Assembly (NCBI GenBank): GCA_937923405.1
Contig: CALDUY010000013.1
Coordinates: forward strand, 167,226 to 231,225
DNA: 64,000 bases
Source of the DNA: an uncultured Gemmataceae bacterium
Lineage (GTDB): Bacteria; Planctomycetota; Planctomycetia; Gemmatales; Gemmataceae
Reading direction: 5' to 3'
The stretch's first letter is position 1. Each line of letters starts with the position of its first letter. A program made the position numbers and the translations under genes. The notes beneath the pieces were generated by a model. The model was not told the origin of the DNA. It saw nothing but the letters and a program-made list of their open reading frames with translations, and made no database searches. Below, one piece after another: positions 42,401 through 50,165 of this stretch.

Positions 42401-42925
42401 GAAGCCTTTGTGGTCCCGGTTAATCATGTAGTACTTCTGGGTGGCGGGACCGCCGAGCAGGCCATCGTTAATCAGATCGATGACCTCAGGCAGAGTATAC
42501 TGTTTTTTCGGAGGGCCAATGTAGGTGAAGCTGCCCGTTGGGAAACTGTTGCCGGTCACTGGTCGTCCGGTCATCTCGGACAGCCAGGCAAACACGCTGC
42601 CCCACGGCTTTTTGTCCATCATGTTGAAGGCGTACAGTTTCTCGTCTTTTTTGCGGGGTTTCTCTTCCGCCTTTTTTTCTACCTGAGCCGGGGCGGCGGC
42701 TCCGGGTTGTGGCGGAGGCGGAGCGGCCGAGTTCGTGCTCATCACGATGGCGCGTCCGGGGTCGGCACAGCTGGCACTGGAAGCACAGCTTACCACGATG
42801 GCCAGTGCGACGCCCAGACCCACCCGAATAGTCATACGGTTGGCCCAGCACCGCCGGCTGTCGGCTGCTTTTGCTCGCATAAGTCTGCCCTGCTCGAGGA
42901 CAAAAGTTGGGATCGTCCGCTTCAT
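36380..42925 (-). CDS. giant secretin, type II secretion/type IV pilus type (GspD/PilQ-like)
   Basis: 2181 residues. The start could be the ATG at 42925, one at 42880 with AGGG upstream, or one at 42835 next to the signal peptide (VGLGVALAIVVSCASSASCA). The N-terminal 1600 residues are a chain of secretin N-domains; each repeat has the TNSLIVAG or TNTVLITG type strand, seen about ten times, with Gly-rich spacers such as those at about 860-970 and 1330-1400. The C-terminal secretin domain (about 1680-1990) has VVIQVLIAEVQLSGNEEFGV, SRPQVMTLDNQAAQVAVGQD, GETVAIGGLI and the closing LPVLGSLFRYRTQ-like strand (here MPVLGSLFRYR). A proline-rich tail of about 170 residues follows. It forms the outer-membrane gate. 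Ordinary GspD or PilQ is about 600-750 residues. Confidence 0.9.
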   Translation of the reverse strand: MKRTIPTFVLEQGRLMRAKAADSRRCWANRMTIRVGLGVALAIVVSCASSASCADPGRAIVMSTNSAAPPPPQPGAAAPAQVEKKAEEKPRKKDEKLYAFNMMDKKPWGSVFAWLSEMTGRPVTGNSFPTGSFTYIGPPKKQYTLPEVIDLINDGLLGGPATQKYYMINRDHKGFLIVPADEKISPDLLPRISADELDERGRTELVQVIIPLRVLDAETQAPEVKRMMGPFGEITPLLASNALMLQDTVGNLRLIKKTLDAQEAQATTPANRLTYQCKFIKASEAARILKDLMGDGRAGTTSSSTSGSGTTGRPISTNKRAHFITTNEATNTVLITGPADAIAQAEGFLKSIDVGKTPIIVGRPELKIYTVAAGTAEAVSKTLSEAYKNSETCRITTAGGNKVLVYATPEDQIEIAKQILGTTETTAGPKTVMLSVGDREAKEIADTLTKVFGDTKSGAAYVEAVPDRNAVIVHGTAEQIAEARAIVAVATGDLNSSGDPDTGIGNVSGPRTRSITLGNEGSATMLAEELARIFSKMRKNPVEVITPDTIRGNREEPAKQKPKGPPAGDNDARAPLDLPNGIRRVAMRDDDKGGLVDPRDPGSLKGKDDRPGKADVPVRIFASGNRLIISSDDPKAVELLQQLVNLYTKSPGKGDYKVIKLQHTSAVDAAKTLDEMYNGKAQPQGGGRGGGFSALFGGGGGFPFGGRGGAPDAGGTAGGQENRIRVVAYPATNSLLIRATPLDMLAIERMIATAIDVDDTDPRGLIKTYRMELKYASAREVESVLMNVYRQQTAGGSGRGGFGGFGGGQGTEGRPTATLSVGVDERTNTLIVACPEGLYKDIEKLVREIDESSKIATRTIKVVSVQGIDPSLVQEAVSVITGRAPTTGSRFGGDRGGFGGGMGGGSSPFGGGSPFGGGRFGGMGGSPFGGGGFGSGLFGGGGGPFGGGGFGGGRGGGGRISDARQPGQGPDFFEQRVMEDPEESGLYDPQLDRHAVSLIDEPTQSKNTSDSSIQPVRYEQNVPPLAANLAAGAAPPPPKSPEDTIASPRSGISITPIDQLGVVVISGNTPADVAAVEALIKDIQNRPRPGDVKSRFVMLEHADATSIANSLTLYYQRVIVNASGTSRVTQQQTGTVFQGATQQLSSVILQPFPRFNTILVAAPEARLDEIEKMIKELDKPTTPDARPMAFPLARASASRVAQTLISYYSTRYAGNETLNQNQIRITADDATNTVFVQAAPADLTEIKDFIEFFDKTPSAALNELRIVPLQNGLADEVANLIIRAISQGIVPSTTVGSGVVPGGIGGAGALGGGGFAGLQPGGIGAPGGIGGVGAGALGGGVQGVLGGALGGAGALGGAAGGIRQPQTAGLGAGVGAAAGGTVSATKIVSLRFIGNLKGSKPVESGFLEDIRLTPDVRTNSILVSATPQTVDLILSLIRELDVPPAARAEINIFPLQKSDAATMAVMLQNLFLGTGSLPQTAGGTGAVQIPGAGGQVPGLGGLGGAPNTGGLLGGVGIGALRPLTLSLGGAGFEGAPLIDLRFTIDQRTNSLIVAGSPNDLLTIEAIITRIEESDVQQRRNEVYWVQNSTAVDIANSLNNFLQQTLQVYSRGGILTPFQDLEREVVIVPEPITNKLIISATPRYFPDIMRLIHELDAELPQVVIQVLIAEVQLSGNEEFGVEIGLQSPVLFQRSIYPAAALTGTGSSTYSNPGNNFIQGTTVPPGVTVNATGQPATALGYNFNNPIVGLGNNPLVNPAIVGFQGLGNLGTGRVGAGNVGGFVFSAASDSVNILVRALKQQGRIEILSRPQVMTLDNQAAQVAVGQDVPYTTGTATAAATATTAVQYRAVGVILNVVPKINPDGKVIMRVTPQVSSLQQQSLDLGNGVLAPVFNQQIIDTTVIARDGETVAIGGLITRRDIKSENKIPLLGDMPVLGSLFRYRTQSRLKQELLVLLTPHIVRNRAEAARVLAEESRRMDWVIGDVMKAHGPTGMAPLFPKPPEGAEVDGVMNKPVLPSPSIPAGTVPILPPPITPVTPSPQAVIDGYQLPTPRPSASDILPVPSGTGVPLNGVPHSGATVPPSNPGAGSVPPAQGPSTPPPLSAPLPNGSTPESLSRQTTAPSALTPTSHGSPPELPADRPLQGLSILSSQQSPLTPVNVSSHSSPPSDGKESGRWGLFQKRR

Positions 42926-43315
42926 AGCGACCGAGGTGCAGGCTGTCCAGCCATCATGGCGGTCCTGCGCACGATCGCTATCCCGTTACATAGTACCCCG
43001 GTAATCGTTACCATCGGCAGATTTACCCCTGATTATTCAGAAAATTCAGAGGTAGGGGCTTTTTTAGTGAAGTTGCTGCTTCGAGCGCCAACCAAGGCCG
43101 TGTCGCGACTCGCAAGCCTATTCAAACATAAACCCGAAACTGAAACCTTAGTTTCGTACTCCCTCTGGCCTTGCGAGCGTGAAATCCACAGGGAGAAAGT
43201 AGAGGTGTGATACCTATTCACTCCAAAAAGAGAGTGGAACCATCTCTATTTATCCCACTCCCTACTGAGGAAAACAGGGGGCGAGGATGAAAGCGATTCG
43301 TTCGCTAGAACGGAC
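42926..43315. other. gap between the secretin and the PilO-like gene
   Basis: About 390 bases without a gene that I can support on either strand. It should contain the leader of the secretin transcript on the minus strand, but no convincing promoter boxes were found. A short dyad, CACTC/GAGTG, lies near 43218. Confidence 0.4.
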
Positions 43316-44656
43316 TCAGCCCTCTGTGTCTTCTTCCTCGTTACCTGCTCCCTCCTCCGCTTTGGCCTCTTCTTCCTCTTCTTCCAAGCCCAGTTCCTTC
43401 AGTTCTGCTTTGCTCAGTGGTTTTTCTACTGCCGGGTACAGCGTGTCACCACAGCGAAGTCGGAAGAAACTCTTGTCGGCTTTCAGAATTAGCTGTTGTT
43501 CGTCCACATGAACCACGGTGGCATCGAGCAACAGATTGCCGTAACGATCAGGAATTTTTAGCTCATTGCGCAAACGGGTGTTCAGAGTTGTTTCCCAGCG
43601 AATCTTCTTGACCGGATTCCCTTCCAGATCCTGACCATCGATGCGCACCGGCCCGTTAGCCTGGTCGTACAGCGTCCCTTCCCAACGGTCGCGGTTAGGA
43701 TCGTAGTACAGCATAGTCAACTTGACGAAGCGAAGCACCTCGGCGCGATTCTCGGTCTGACGTGGCGTCTCGGTTCGAGTCGGCGGGGTGTAGGTCGGTG
43801 CTATTCCAGTGAACATGTTGCGCTTGGCCAGCATCGTGAAATCGCGATTGGACAGCACACGCGGCGGATAGGACACCGCTTCAGGCTTCATCGTCGCGCG
43901 TGCTTCGGCGTCCCGTACCATTAACGCCTCGACTGTCATGGCCAGATTGAGCGTACCATCGTTGCCACTATCCCGCGCGGGACGTCGTCCCCCTCCAACA
44001 GCCCCTCCACCTCGGGGACCGGTCGGAGTCGCTTCTTCTCCCGAGTCGGAAGTGGAGGCCGAGGTCGAAGTCGCCAACGGATTGTTGGGCACACTAATCT
44101 CGATGTCGCGGACCTGATGCAACAAAGGCTCTTTGTGGAACTCGGTCAGCATCTTGGCGATAGTTTCCTTGTTCCCTTTGGCAGTGACCTTAAACGCCAG
44201 GCGTTCATAGGGCGGCTCAGCGTTTTTGGGCAGATCCAGTTTGGTTTTGGCGTCCGGTTGGGCCACCTTAACCGAGATCGTGTCGGCGCGGAAGCCACTC
44301 GTCCGCATCAGGTTACTCAGGTAGCGTTCGTACTCCACCTGCATGTTGTGCCGATGGTTTTCCTTCTGGGCTTTTTCGCTGAGGCCGGCTTTCTTCAGCG
44401 CGGGATTCTTAGGCGGCAGACTAATTTTGTTCCAGTTGCTCAAGCGAGGATTAACGGAGAATATCTCGGCGCGTATTTTCTCTTCCTGATTTTGTTGCGC
44501 CAGAGCCGTACTCAGCTTTTCCTGGGTCACGAGAAGCTGTTCATCGATCTGGTTTAACGGCTCCACAATGAAGATGTGGGCCAGTAGGCCACCGCCCACG
44601 ACCACGACCACCACCACCAAGAGAATCGCCATCAACCGCTCACGCCTGGTCATCAT
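43316..44656 (-). CDS. PilO/GspM-like inner-membrane assembly protein
   Basis: 446 residues. A short cytoplasmic start (MMTRRERLM) precedes one TM helix (about 10-30) and a coiled coil (about 32-65, LNQIDEQLLVTQEKLSTALA), the usual PilO/GspM layout, followed by a ferredoxin-like fold region (about 140-200). The second half (about 300-420) resembles a PilP-type small beta domain (RIDGQDLEGNPVKKIRWETT, ILKADKSFFRLRCGDTLYP). The C-terminal 40 residues are almost all Glu and Ala. It lies between PilM/N and the secretin in the order of pil operons, so it probably links the inner-membrane platform to the secretin. Confidence 0.72.
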   Translation of the reverse strand: MMTRRERLMAILLVVVVVVVGGGLLAHIFIVEPLNQIDEQLLVTQEKLSTALAQQNQEEKIRAEIFSVNPRLSNWNKISLPPKNPALKKAGLSEKAQKENHRHNMQVEYERYLSNLMRTSGFRADTISVKVAQPDAKTKLDLPKNAEPPYERLAFKVTAKGNKETIAKMLTEFHKEPLLHQVRDIEISVPNNPLATSTSASTSDSGEEATPTGPRGGGAVGGGRRPARDSGNDGTLNLAMTVEALMVRDAEARATMKPEAVSYPPRVLSNRDFTMLAKRNMFTGIAPTYTPPTRTETPRQTENRAEVLRFVKLTMLYYDPNRDRWEGTLYDQANGPVRIDGQDLEGNPVKKIRWETTLNTRLRNELKIPDRYGNLLLDATVVHVDEQQLILKADKSFFRLRCGDTLYPAVEKPLSKAELKELGLEEEEEEAKAEEGAGNEEEDTEG

Positions 44657-44705
44657 CTATCCTCATCAGGTTGAGTCGAACCCCCAACAGGAACAACCCA
44701 CTCTG

Positions 44706-46529
44706 CTAGTTGTCGTTCTGTCGCCCCTTACCCTTTCCTTTACCTTTCATCTTACCTTTCCCCCTGCCCATATCGTCGCCGGCTCCTCGGATCGCGTTGC
44801 CGCCTTTCTCCAGTTTATTCTTAAGCGCCTCGATGGCGGCCTGTTTTTCCTTGGTGTTTTTACCAAACTTCGAGGGATCGAATTCCTCTTCCCAGTTCTC
44901 GTCCTCGGCCTCGGTGGTTTTCGGCTTCTCCTTCTTGGCCTCTTTCTCCGCTTCGGCAACCACCGCTTTCTCGACCTTCACCAATTGCTTGAACGCATCT
45001 GGGCCTTTGCGATCAATCAGCAGAGTGAAGACGAAGGTGTCATTGGTGACCTCGGGATTCACCACAATGTAGTTGGGATCCAGTCGTAGCTCTTCGATGA
45101 GTTGATCCAGAGGTTCGCGTGGATTGCGCCGATCTAATAGCTTGCCTTTGATGGTGATTTTCCCCATCGTTTTCTCAATGGTCGTTTTGTTCTTCTCTTT
45201 GGTTTGCAACTGGTACGGCTCTCCCTTGATGGAAGTGATCCGCAGTTTGTTGACATCGGGAATGCGAGCATTCAGATCGTATAACTCGTCTAACCAAACT
45301 ACAGTGTCCCAGCTGTCAATATCCTTGAGCCGTTTTGTGTAAGCCCGATCCTGAAGCAGTTTATCTTCCACGGCTTTCAATTCAGCCTGACGTAGCTCCA
45401 GTTCGGTCCTGTTCATGGCCGTCAGCACTTGTCCTAGAACGATGATGCCAACGAACAGTACAAGGATGGCTACTGCTGCCAGGCGGATTAGCCGATAGTT
45501 CGGGTTGACAGGTGGTTTGGGCTGACGCGGAGAAACGAAGTTGACGGGTAGTTCGTTGCCGGCTGCCTTAAGGAACAGTAGTCCCATCGCTCCGGAGTAG
45601 GTACCGCGAGTCGGCACGCTGGGCCGAGGTACCCCGGTCTCCTGCAACAGGTTCATCGTCGCCGGCTTGACTTCCTGCGTCTCCTGCTTCGGTTGGCCCT
45701 CGCTGAAGTCGATCGACTCATCCCAGGCGAACGGATCGAAGGTGTAGACCGGCTGTTCGATCATGTCGCTCAGCCGTTGTCGCAGTTCGCCCGCTCCGGT
45801 GCCCGTCAGGTACACCGCGACGACGGGAAGATGCGGCATCTGACCGGCGTGGACGATAAGATTCCGGCGAATTTCACTGGCTAGATTCGGCCCATTATTC
45901 AAGGAGCGAGTCAGCAGGAAGGCGTCGCCTTGCAGAATGCAGATCTCAGCGAACTTCTCGCCCATGTTGAGCACCGCAATCACTCCATCCCGCGGATTGG
46001 GATAGGGCGTGATGATGGTGGTGCCCATGACCTTGCGAAGGCAGGCGGCCACACCGATTGAGCGCGGAACCACCGCCAGCAGCTTCACCCCTGCCGTCTC
46101 GCAGATGGTTTTGTAAGCCTCGACAAATTCTTTGCGGACAACTAGTGCCGACGCTTTCTGTTCGCCTCCAACTGGAGGACCAGACCGAACATAATCGATG
46201 ATGACATCTTCGGCAGCATCGGTCAGCTCTTTTACTGTCTGAAAGCGAACGACCGCTGGCTCCTCGATGTCGGGTACCAAGGGATAACGGATGTCTTTGA
46301 CAATCAAGCGATCGCGCCCGACACAGGCCAACACGGGGGCAGGAGGGATGTTAGCTTCCTTTAATTTCTCTTTGAGGAAGTTGCCCAGTTCCACGGCCAA
46401 CGCAGGGTTGGGCACCCGGCTTTCCTGCCAGAACTTGGCTCGTTTGACGCGAACAGTCCCCTTGCTCACCTCCGCGGAGATGATGTGAAGCTGATTCTGA
46501 TCCCAGTCGATTGCGAGGAAGCGTGCCAA
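44706..46529 (-). CDS. fused PilM-PilN-like (GspL-like) assembly protein
   Basis: 607 residues. The N-terminal half is an actin-like PilM/GspL cytoplasmic domain (MARFLAIDWDQNQLHIISAE, then DGVIAVLNMGEKFAEICILQ and VYLTGTGAGELRQRLSDMIE). A TM helix at about 350-372 (LAAVAILVLFVGIIVLGQVL) is followed by a coiled coil and a PilN-type periplasmic domain (about 375-500). The C-terminus is acidic/basic with a strange tail of Gly-Lys repeats (RGKGKMKGKGKGKGRQ). PilM and PilN are usually separate proteins; GspL of type II secretion is the fused counterpart. It precedes the PilO-like gene by 49 bases. Confidence 0.78.
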   Translation of the reverse strand: MARFLAIDWDQNQLHIISAEVSKGTVRVKRAKFWQESRVPNPALAVELGNFLKEKLKEANIPPAPVLACVGRDRLIVKDIRYPLVPDIEEPAVVRFQTVKELTDAAEDVIIDYVRSGPPVGGEQKASALVVRKEFVEAYKTICETAGVKLLAVVPRSIGVAACLRKVMGTTIITPYPNPRDGVIAVLNMGEKFAEICILQGDAFLLTRSLNNGPNLASEIRRNLIVHAGQMPHLPVVAVYLTGTGAGELRQRLSDMIEQPVYTFDPFAWDESIDFSEGQPKQETQEVKPATMNLLQETGVPRPSVPTRGTYSGAMGLLFLKAAGNELPVNFVSPRQPKPPVNPNYRLIRLAAVAILVLFVGIIVLGQVLTAMNRTELELRQAELKAVEDKLLQDRAYTKRLKDIDSWDTVVWLDELYDLNARIPDVNKLRITSIKGEPYQLQTKEKNKTTIEKTMGKITIKGKLLDRRNPREPLDQLIEELRLDPNYIVVNPEVTNDTFVFTLLIDRKGPDAFKQLVKVEKAVVAEAEKEAKKEKPKTTEAEDENWEEEFDPSKFGKNTKEKQAAIEALKNKLEKGGNAIRGAGDDMGRGKGKMKGKGKGKGRQNDN

Positions 46530-46721
46530 GGTTCAACTCTCTGGGTAGGAAGGATTGCGACGCGGCAAACAGCGTCCAGGAAGCAATCACCTGATACTGT
46601 ATCATGTTGGTAATTAAGGAACGATGAGTAGCTCGCGCTGAGGACACAGGTTAGGCAGGGAAGCCAACAGATTATACGGCGCATACCTCGGATGACGGAG
46701 GCCAGCAGATCCTCCCAGGAA

Positions 46722-48350
46722 CTATTTGCCCGGCTTGGTGCTGTCTTCCAGTGCTTTCATGCCTGCGAGCAATCCCTGATCCAGGTTGCCCTGGCGGCAG
46801 GCGTCGAGAACGTGTTTGCGCAGAGCCTCGACGTTGAACGATTCTTTTTTCAGCTGCTCGCTCAGTTCGATGCGAACTGCAGGAGTACGCATGTCCACGG
46901 CGAGATACAGGGCCCGTTCACCCATTCGCTTGAGATGCTTTTCCGGATTAACCCGATCCAGTGGACCAGTTTCGAGGTAGACTTCCAGCCCGGATTTGCG
47001 AGCTAGTTGAGTCAGCTGTAGACACGATTGTTGCAGGGTCTCCAGCGTGAAGCAGCCCTCTTCGTCGCAGATGCCAACACGCCCTTCAGAGCTTTGCAAA
47101 TACTGAACAATCTGCAAGGCCAACGCCCGTTGAGACGAGGTGATTCCCGGCTTTTTGCCATCTAGCCGCGTGAGCGACTCCAGCACCGGACGGGCCGGAT
47201 AGGCCGCTTCGCCCATCTGTTTGAGGGCCAGCAACACGGCGGTAACTTCGTTGGCATCGGTGCTGTCCTCCAGCCGTTGCTTCAGAACAGGAACAGCAGC
47301 GCGGCCAGCGGGACCGAGCCGACCCAAGGCCTGGACGTAGGTCAACCGTTTTTCGCTGTCTGTGGCGTGCTGTAGCGCTGTCATCAAGATCGGCACCACG
47401 TCGCGGTTGATCTGACGAGTCGATTGATAGCCCAACCGATAAGGATACCGCGATTGGGACGGTCCGGAGAGGGAGCGCGGCGGACCAGCACGAACAGGCT
47501 TTGAGTCGGTGGTCGCAAGTACACCGGGAGCAGTCTCGGTTCGGACGAGGGGTTCCGGTGGCCGTTTCATCGCCACAGGAGAGCCGTTCAGCCCTGCAAC
47601 GTAAACATCGGCGAGATTACACGCCAAGGCTCGGGTCGACGGATGATTGGGGCCGAATTTGCTCTTGTGGTCGAGGTACGACTTTTTCACGCTCTCCAAT
47701 GAGGTAAAGATGATCTCTTGGTCGAGCAGGTCGTCCTGGGGTTCAGCCGGGAGTGCCAAGGCTCCGACGGCAGGTAACGCCGGACTGGCGGCAATCGCTT
47801 CGCTGGCTTGCCGAACCGCGCCTGGCGGAAGGTGAGCCAGACCGGCGTTACGTTCAAAGGCTGGCTCATCGAGGCGTGCGATGGCAAAGGGGGCAGCGAC
47901 GTCGGCGGAGAAGTGAGGCGACCGCAACCAGTTGCCTCGGGGCATGGCCATGCCCAGCAGCAGTACCAGACAAGCTGCCGCCACCAGGGAGGAGCGTGAC
48001 CGCAGCCGTTGGCCCCAGGTTTTTTTCTGTTTGGCCTGAGCAAAGGAGAGCAGCCGCGGGGCTTCGGCAACTGCCGGATCGGTCTCGAACTCAAGGGGGC
48101 CAAGCTCGCTTAGCACATCGCGAACCAGTTCCGTCAGTTTGCGCAGTTCTGGCCGTGCTTGCAGTTCTCGTTCTACTCGCGAGCGTTCTTCTGAGGAAGA
48201 CTCGCCGGCCAAGTAACGGCCTAGAGTAGTATCATCGAGTTCGCCCCAAGTGCGACGTTGTGATTCCTTACGCGCGCGTAACTCGCTGGCCAACCAGTTC
48301 CACTGATCGGCGCGGTCTACTTCGGTGCCTTGTTCCCAATCGTTCGGCAT
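46722..48350 (-). CDS. anti-sigma-like N-terminus with TM helix and HEAT-type repeats, unknown role
   Basis: 542 residues. Residues about 38-85 (LDDTTLGRYLAGESSSEERS) look like the start of planctomycete anti-sigma or zinc-finger-like membrane regulators but lack cysteines. A TM helix lies at about 122-138. The central part (about 305-400) has HEAT-like helices (VVPILMTALQHATDSEKRLT, GRAAVPVLKQRLED). The C-terminus (about 430-520) resembles a short TPM-like domain (CDEEGCFTLETLQQSCLQLT, then GERALYLAVDMRTPAVRIEL). I cannot name a function. It follows a Ser/Thr kinase on the same strand, suggesting a signalling pair. Confidence 0.6.
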   Translation of the reverse strand: MPNDWEQGTEVDRADQWNWLASELRARKESQRRTWGELDDTTLGRYLAGESSSEERSRVERELQARPELRKLTELVRDVLSELGPLEFETDPAVAEAPRLLSFAQAKQKKTWGQRLRSRSSLVAAACLVLLLGMAMPRGNWLRSPHFSADVAAPFAIARLDEPAFERNAGLAHLPPGAVRQASEAIAASPALPAVGALALPAEPQDDLLDQEIIFTSLESVKKSYLDHKSKFGPNHPSTRALACNLADVYVAGLNGSPVAMKRPPEPLVRTETAPGVLATTDSKPVRAGPPRSLSGPSQSRYPYRLGYQSTRQINRDVVPILMTALQHATDSEKRLTYVQALGRLGPAGRAAVPVLKQRLEDSTDANEVTAVLLALKQMGEAAYPARPVLESLTRLDGKKPGITSSQRALALQIVQYLQSSEGRVGICDEEGCFTLETLQQSCLQLTQLARKSGLEVYLETGPLDRVNPEKHLKRMGERALYLAVDMRTPAVRIELSEQLKKESFNVEALRKHVLDACRQGNLDQGLLAGMKALEDSTKPGK

Positions 48351-48494
48351 GGTCGCTCACTGAGTGGTTGGGCGCAGAACGATTCTTGCTCTTTGGTTAC
48401 AGACGGGTGACCATAAGCGACGTGCAACCAGAAATGAGAAAAAGATGAACCCTTTTCTCGGGGATCATGTCTTGATCTGTTCGCGCGTTCACGC

Positions 48495-50138
48495 CTAACG
48501 GGTCATCTGTAAGTGAATGCTACCGATGGCCAGGCAGAGAAACCAGCCGATTCCGAGTAAAGAGAGGCCATACGGGTCCGACCAAACGATCACGAAGGTC
48601 AGTAGAAAGAAGAAGATGCTCCAGACGTGGAACCAGCCCCAGATGGTGGCTCCCAGGGTGGCGAAGCCCATGCCGCTCAACACCGACAGCACCGGAGCGA
48701 GTGGAATCGGCGACTCCAGCATCAGATTGACCACTAGCAGCGTCAGCATACTGCCGTAGTAACCTGGCACGAGGCTCCAAATCTGCCGTTCGGCGGCGGT
48801 GAGAGCCTCGCGTGGGGGAGCATCCTTGCCAGACATGGCGGAGTTGCCCATCCGCAGCGCCTCGCGCGGACGTAACTTGGCGGCCAGGATCAGCATTACT
48901 CCCACCTGGATAGCCTTGGTTAGCACAATAGGCAAAAAAGCTCGTCGTGGAGATTTGAGATAGATCTCCAGTTGATTGCAGATGATGCAACCGACGAAGA
49001 TGCATACGCCCAAGAGAAACAATAGCAGTGTCCAACCCTGATGTAGAGTTTCCAGATGTCTGCGATCGAGAATGTGGCGGAGTCGGCCCAGCCAGCCCAG
49101 CCGTCGTGCCAAGACCGGTTGGCCGTGCTGAAACGCCCGCAGGTCGGCGGCGAACTCCGCGGCGCTGCCGTAGCGTTCGCTCGGACGTTTGGACATCGCC
49201 TTGAGACAGACGGCTTCGAGAGCAGCCGGCACTTCGGGGTTGAGGCGGCTGGGAGCGGGTGGTACGTCCTCGATGACTCGGGCCGGCAGAGTGTGCGCCG
49301 CTCCCTGAAACGGTAACCGTCCCGTCAGCAGTTCGTACAGCAGCACGCCCAGCGAGTAGACATCGCTGCGCGCGTCGGCGGTGTGGCTGAAGCCCAAGGC
49401 CTGCTCCGGCGGCATGTACGGTAACGAGCCGAGGATGTGCCCCTCCGTGGTTGGTGCGGTGCGCGTGGCGTCTTCGGCCGGGTCTAACCGCGCCAACCCA
49501 AAGTCGAGGATGTGTGGCTGACCACTGGCATCGATCAGGACATTGCCCGGCTTCAGATCGCGATGACAGACTCCTTGTTGATGGGCATACTCGACGGCGT
49601 CGGCGATCTGGGCGACGAGGCTGGCGATCTCCTTGGGGCTGGCGTTCTGCGACCGACACCAGAGACGCGGCTCGACGCCACTGACGTACTCCGTGACCAA
49701 GTAGTACGGCGGTCCCTGGCGGCTGTAGTCAAACAACTGCACGATGCCTGGATGACGTAGTCGGCCGGTGGCTCGGGCCTCGCGCTGAAAGCGCGACACC
49801 GCTTCGGGCTGATCGATCCGGGCCGGATTCAGCACCTTGATGGCCACTCGTCGCTTGACATCGGGATCATAAGCGAGATAAACGACCCCAAAACTTCCCG
49901 AACCGAGTTCCCGTTCGATCTGATAGGGGCCAATCTGGCGAGGGTGGGCAAGCGGCAGCGACTCCGTACCGGGGTTGTGACTGTCGGTCGGGATCAGCGG
50001 GGTCAGTCCCGCCACGGCGCTGCCCAACTCGGGGTAGCGTTGCAGTAGTTCGTTCAGGTCATACGGCTGACCCGCCTGGATGGCGTCGAGAGCGGCATCC
50101 AGCGCGGCAGCCATTTCCTCTTCGCGGGATGGCAGCAT
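48495..50138 (-). CDS. Ser/Thr protein kinase with C-terminal membrane domain
   Basis: 547 residues. The kinase domain is complete: GSGSFGVVY (about 79-87), the lysine in VAIKVLN (about 101), CHRDLKPGN (catalytic loop), DFG in ILDFGLARL, and PPEQALG in the activation region. Before it lie about 65 residues with a short EELLQRYPEL-like helix motif common at the start of planctomycete kinases. After it are about five TM helices (about 365-540), so the kinase is tied to the membrane by its C-terminus rather than by a single helix with an external sensor. Confidence 0.9.
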   Translation of the reverse strand: MLPSREEEMAAALDAALDAIQAGQPYDLNELLQRYPELGSAVAGLTPLIPTDSHNPGTESLPLAHPRQIGPYQIERELGSGSFGVVYLAYDPDVKRRVAIKVLNPARIDQPEAVSRFQREARATGRLRHPGIVQLFDYSRQGPPYYLVTEYVSGVEPRLWCRSQNASPKEIASLVAQIADAVEYAHQQGVCHRDLKPGNVLIDASGQPHILDFGLARLDPAEDATRTAPTTEGHILGSLPYMPPEQALGFSHTADARSDVYSLGVLLYELLTGRLPFQGAAHTLPARVIEDVPPAPSRLNPEVPAALEAVCLKAMSKRPSERYGSAAEFAADLRAFQHGQPVLARRLGWLGRLRHILDRRHLETLHQGWTLLLFLLGVCIFVGCIICNQLEIYLKSPRRAFLPIVLTKAIQVGVMLILAAKLRPREALRMGNSAMSGKDAPPREALTAAERQIWSLVPGYYGSMLTLLVVNLMLESPIPLAPVLSVLSGMGFATLGATIWGWFHVWSIFFFLLTFVIVWSDPYGLSLLGIGWFLCLAIGSIHLQMTR

Positions 50139-50165
50139 GACCGGCGGTCTCCACGCGGACGTTGT

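Noticed and set aside
41000..43210. Plus-strand open frames of 359 codons each over the secretin gene
   Set aside because: They run antisense to the secretin N-domains, are Arg/His/Gly-rich without a family match, and lack starts with ribosome sites.
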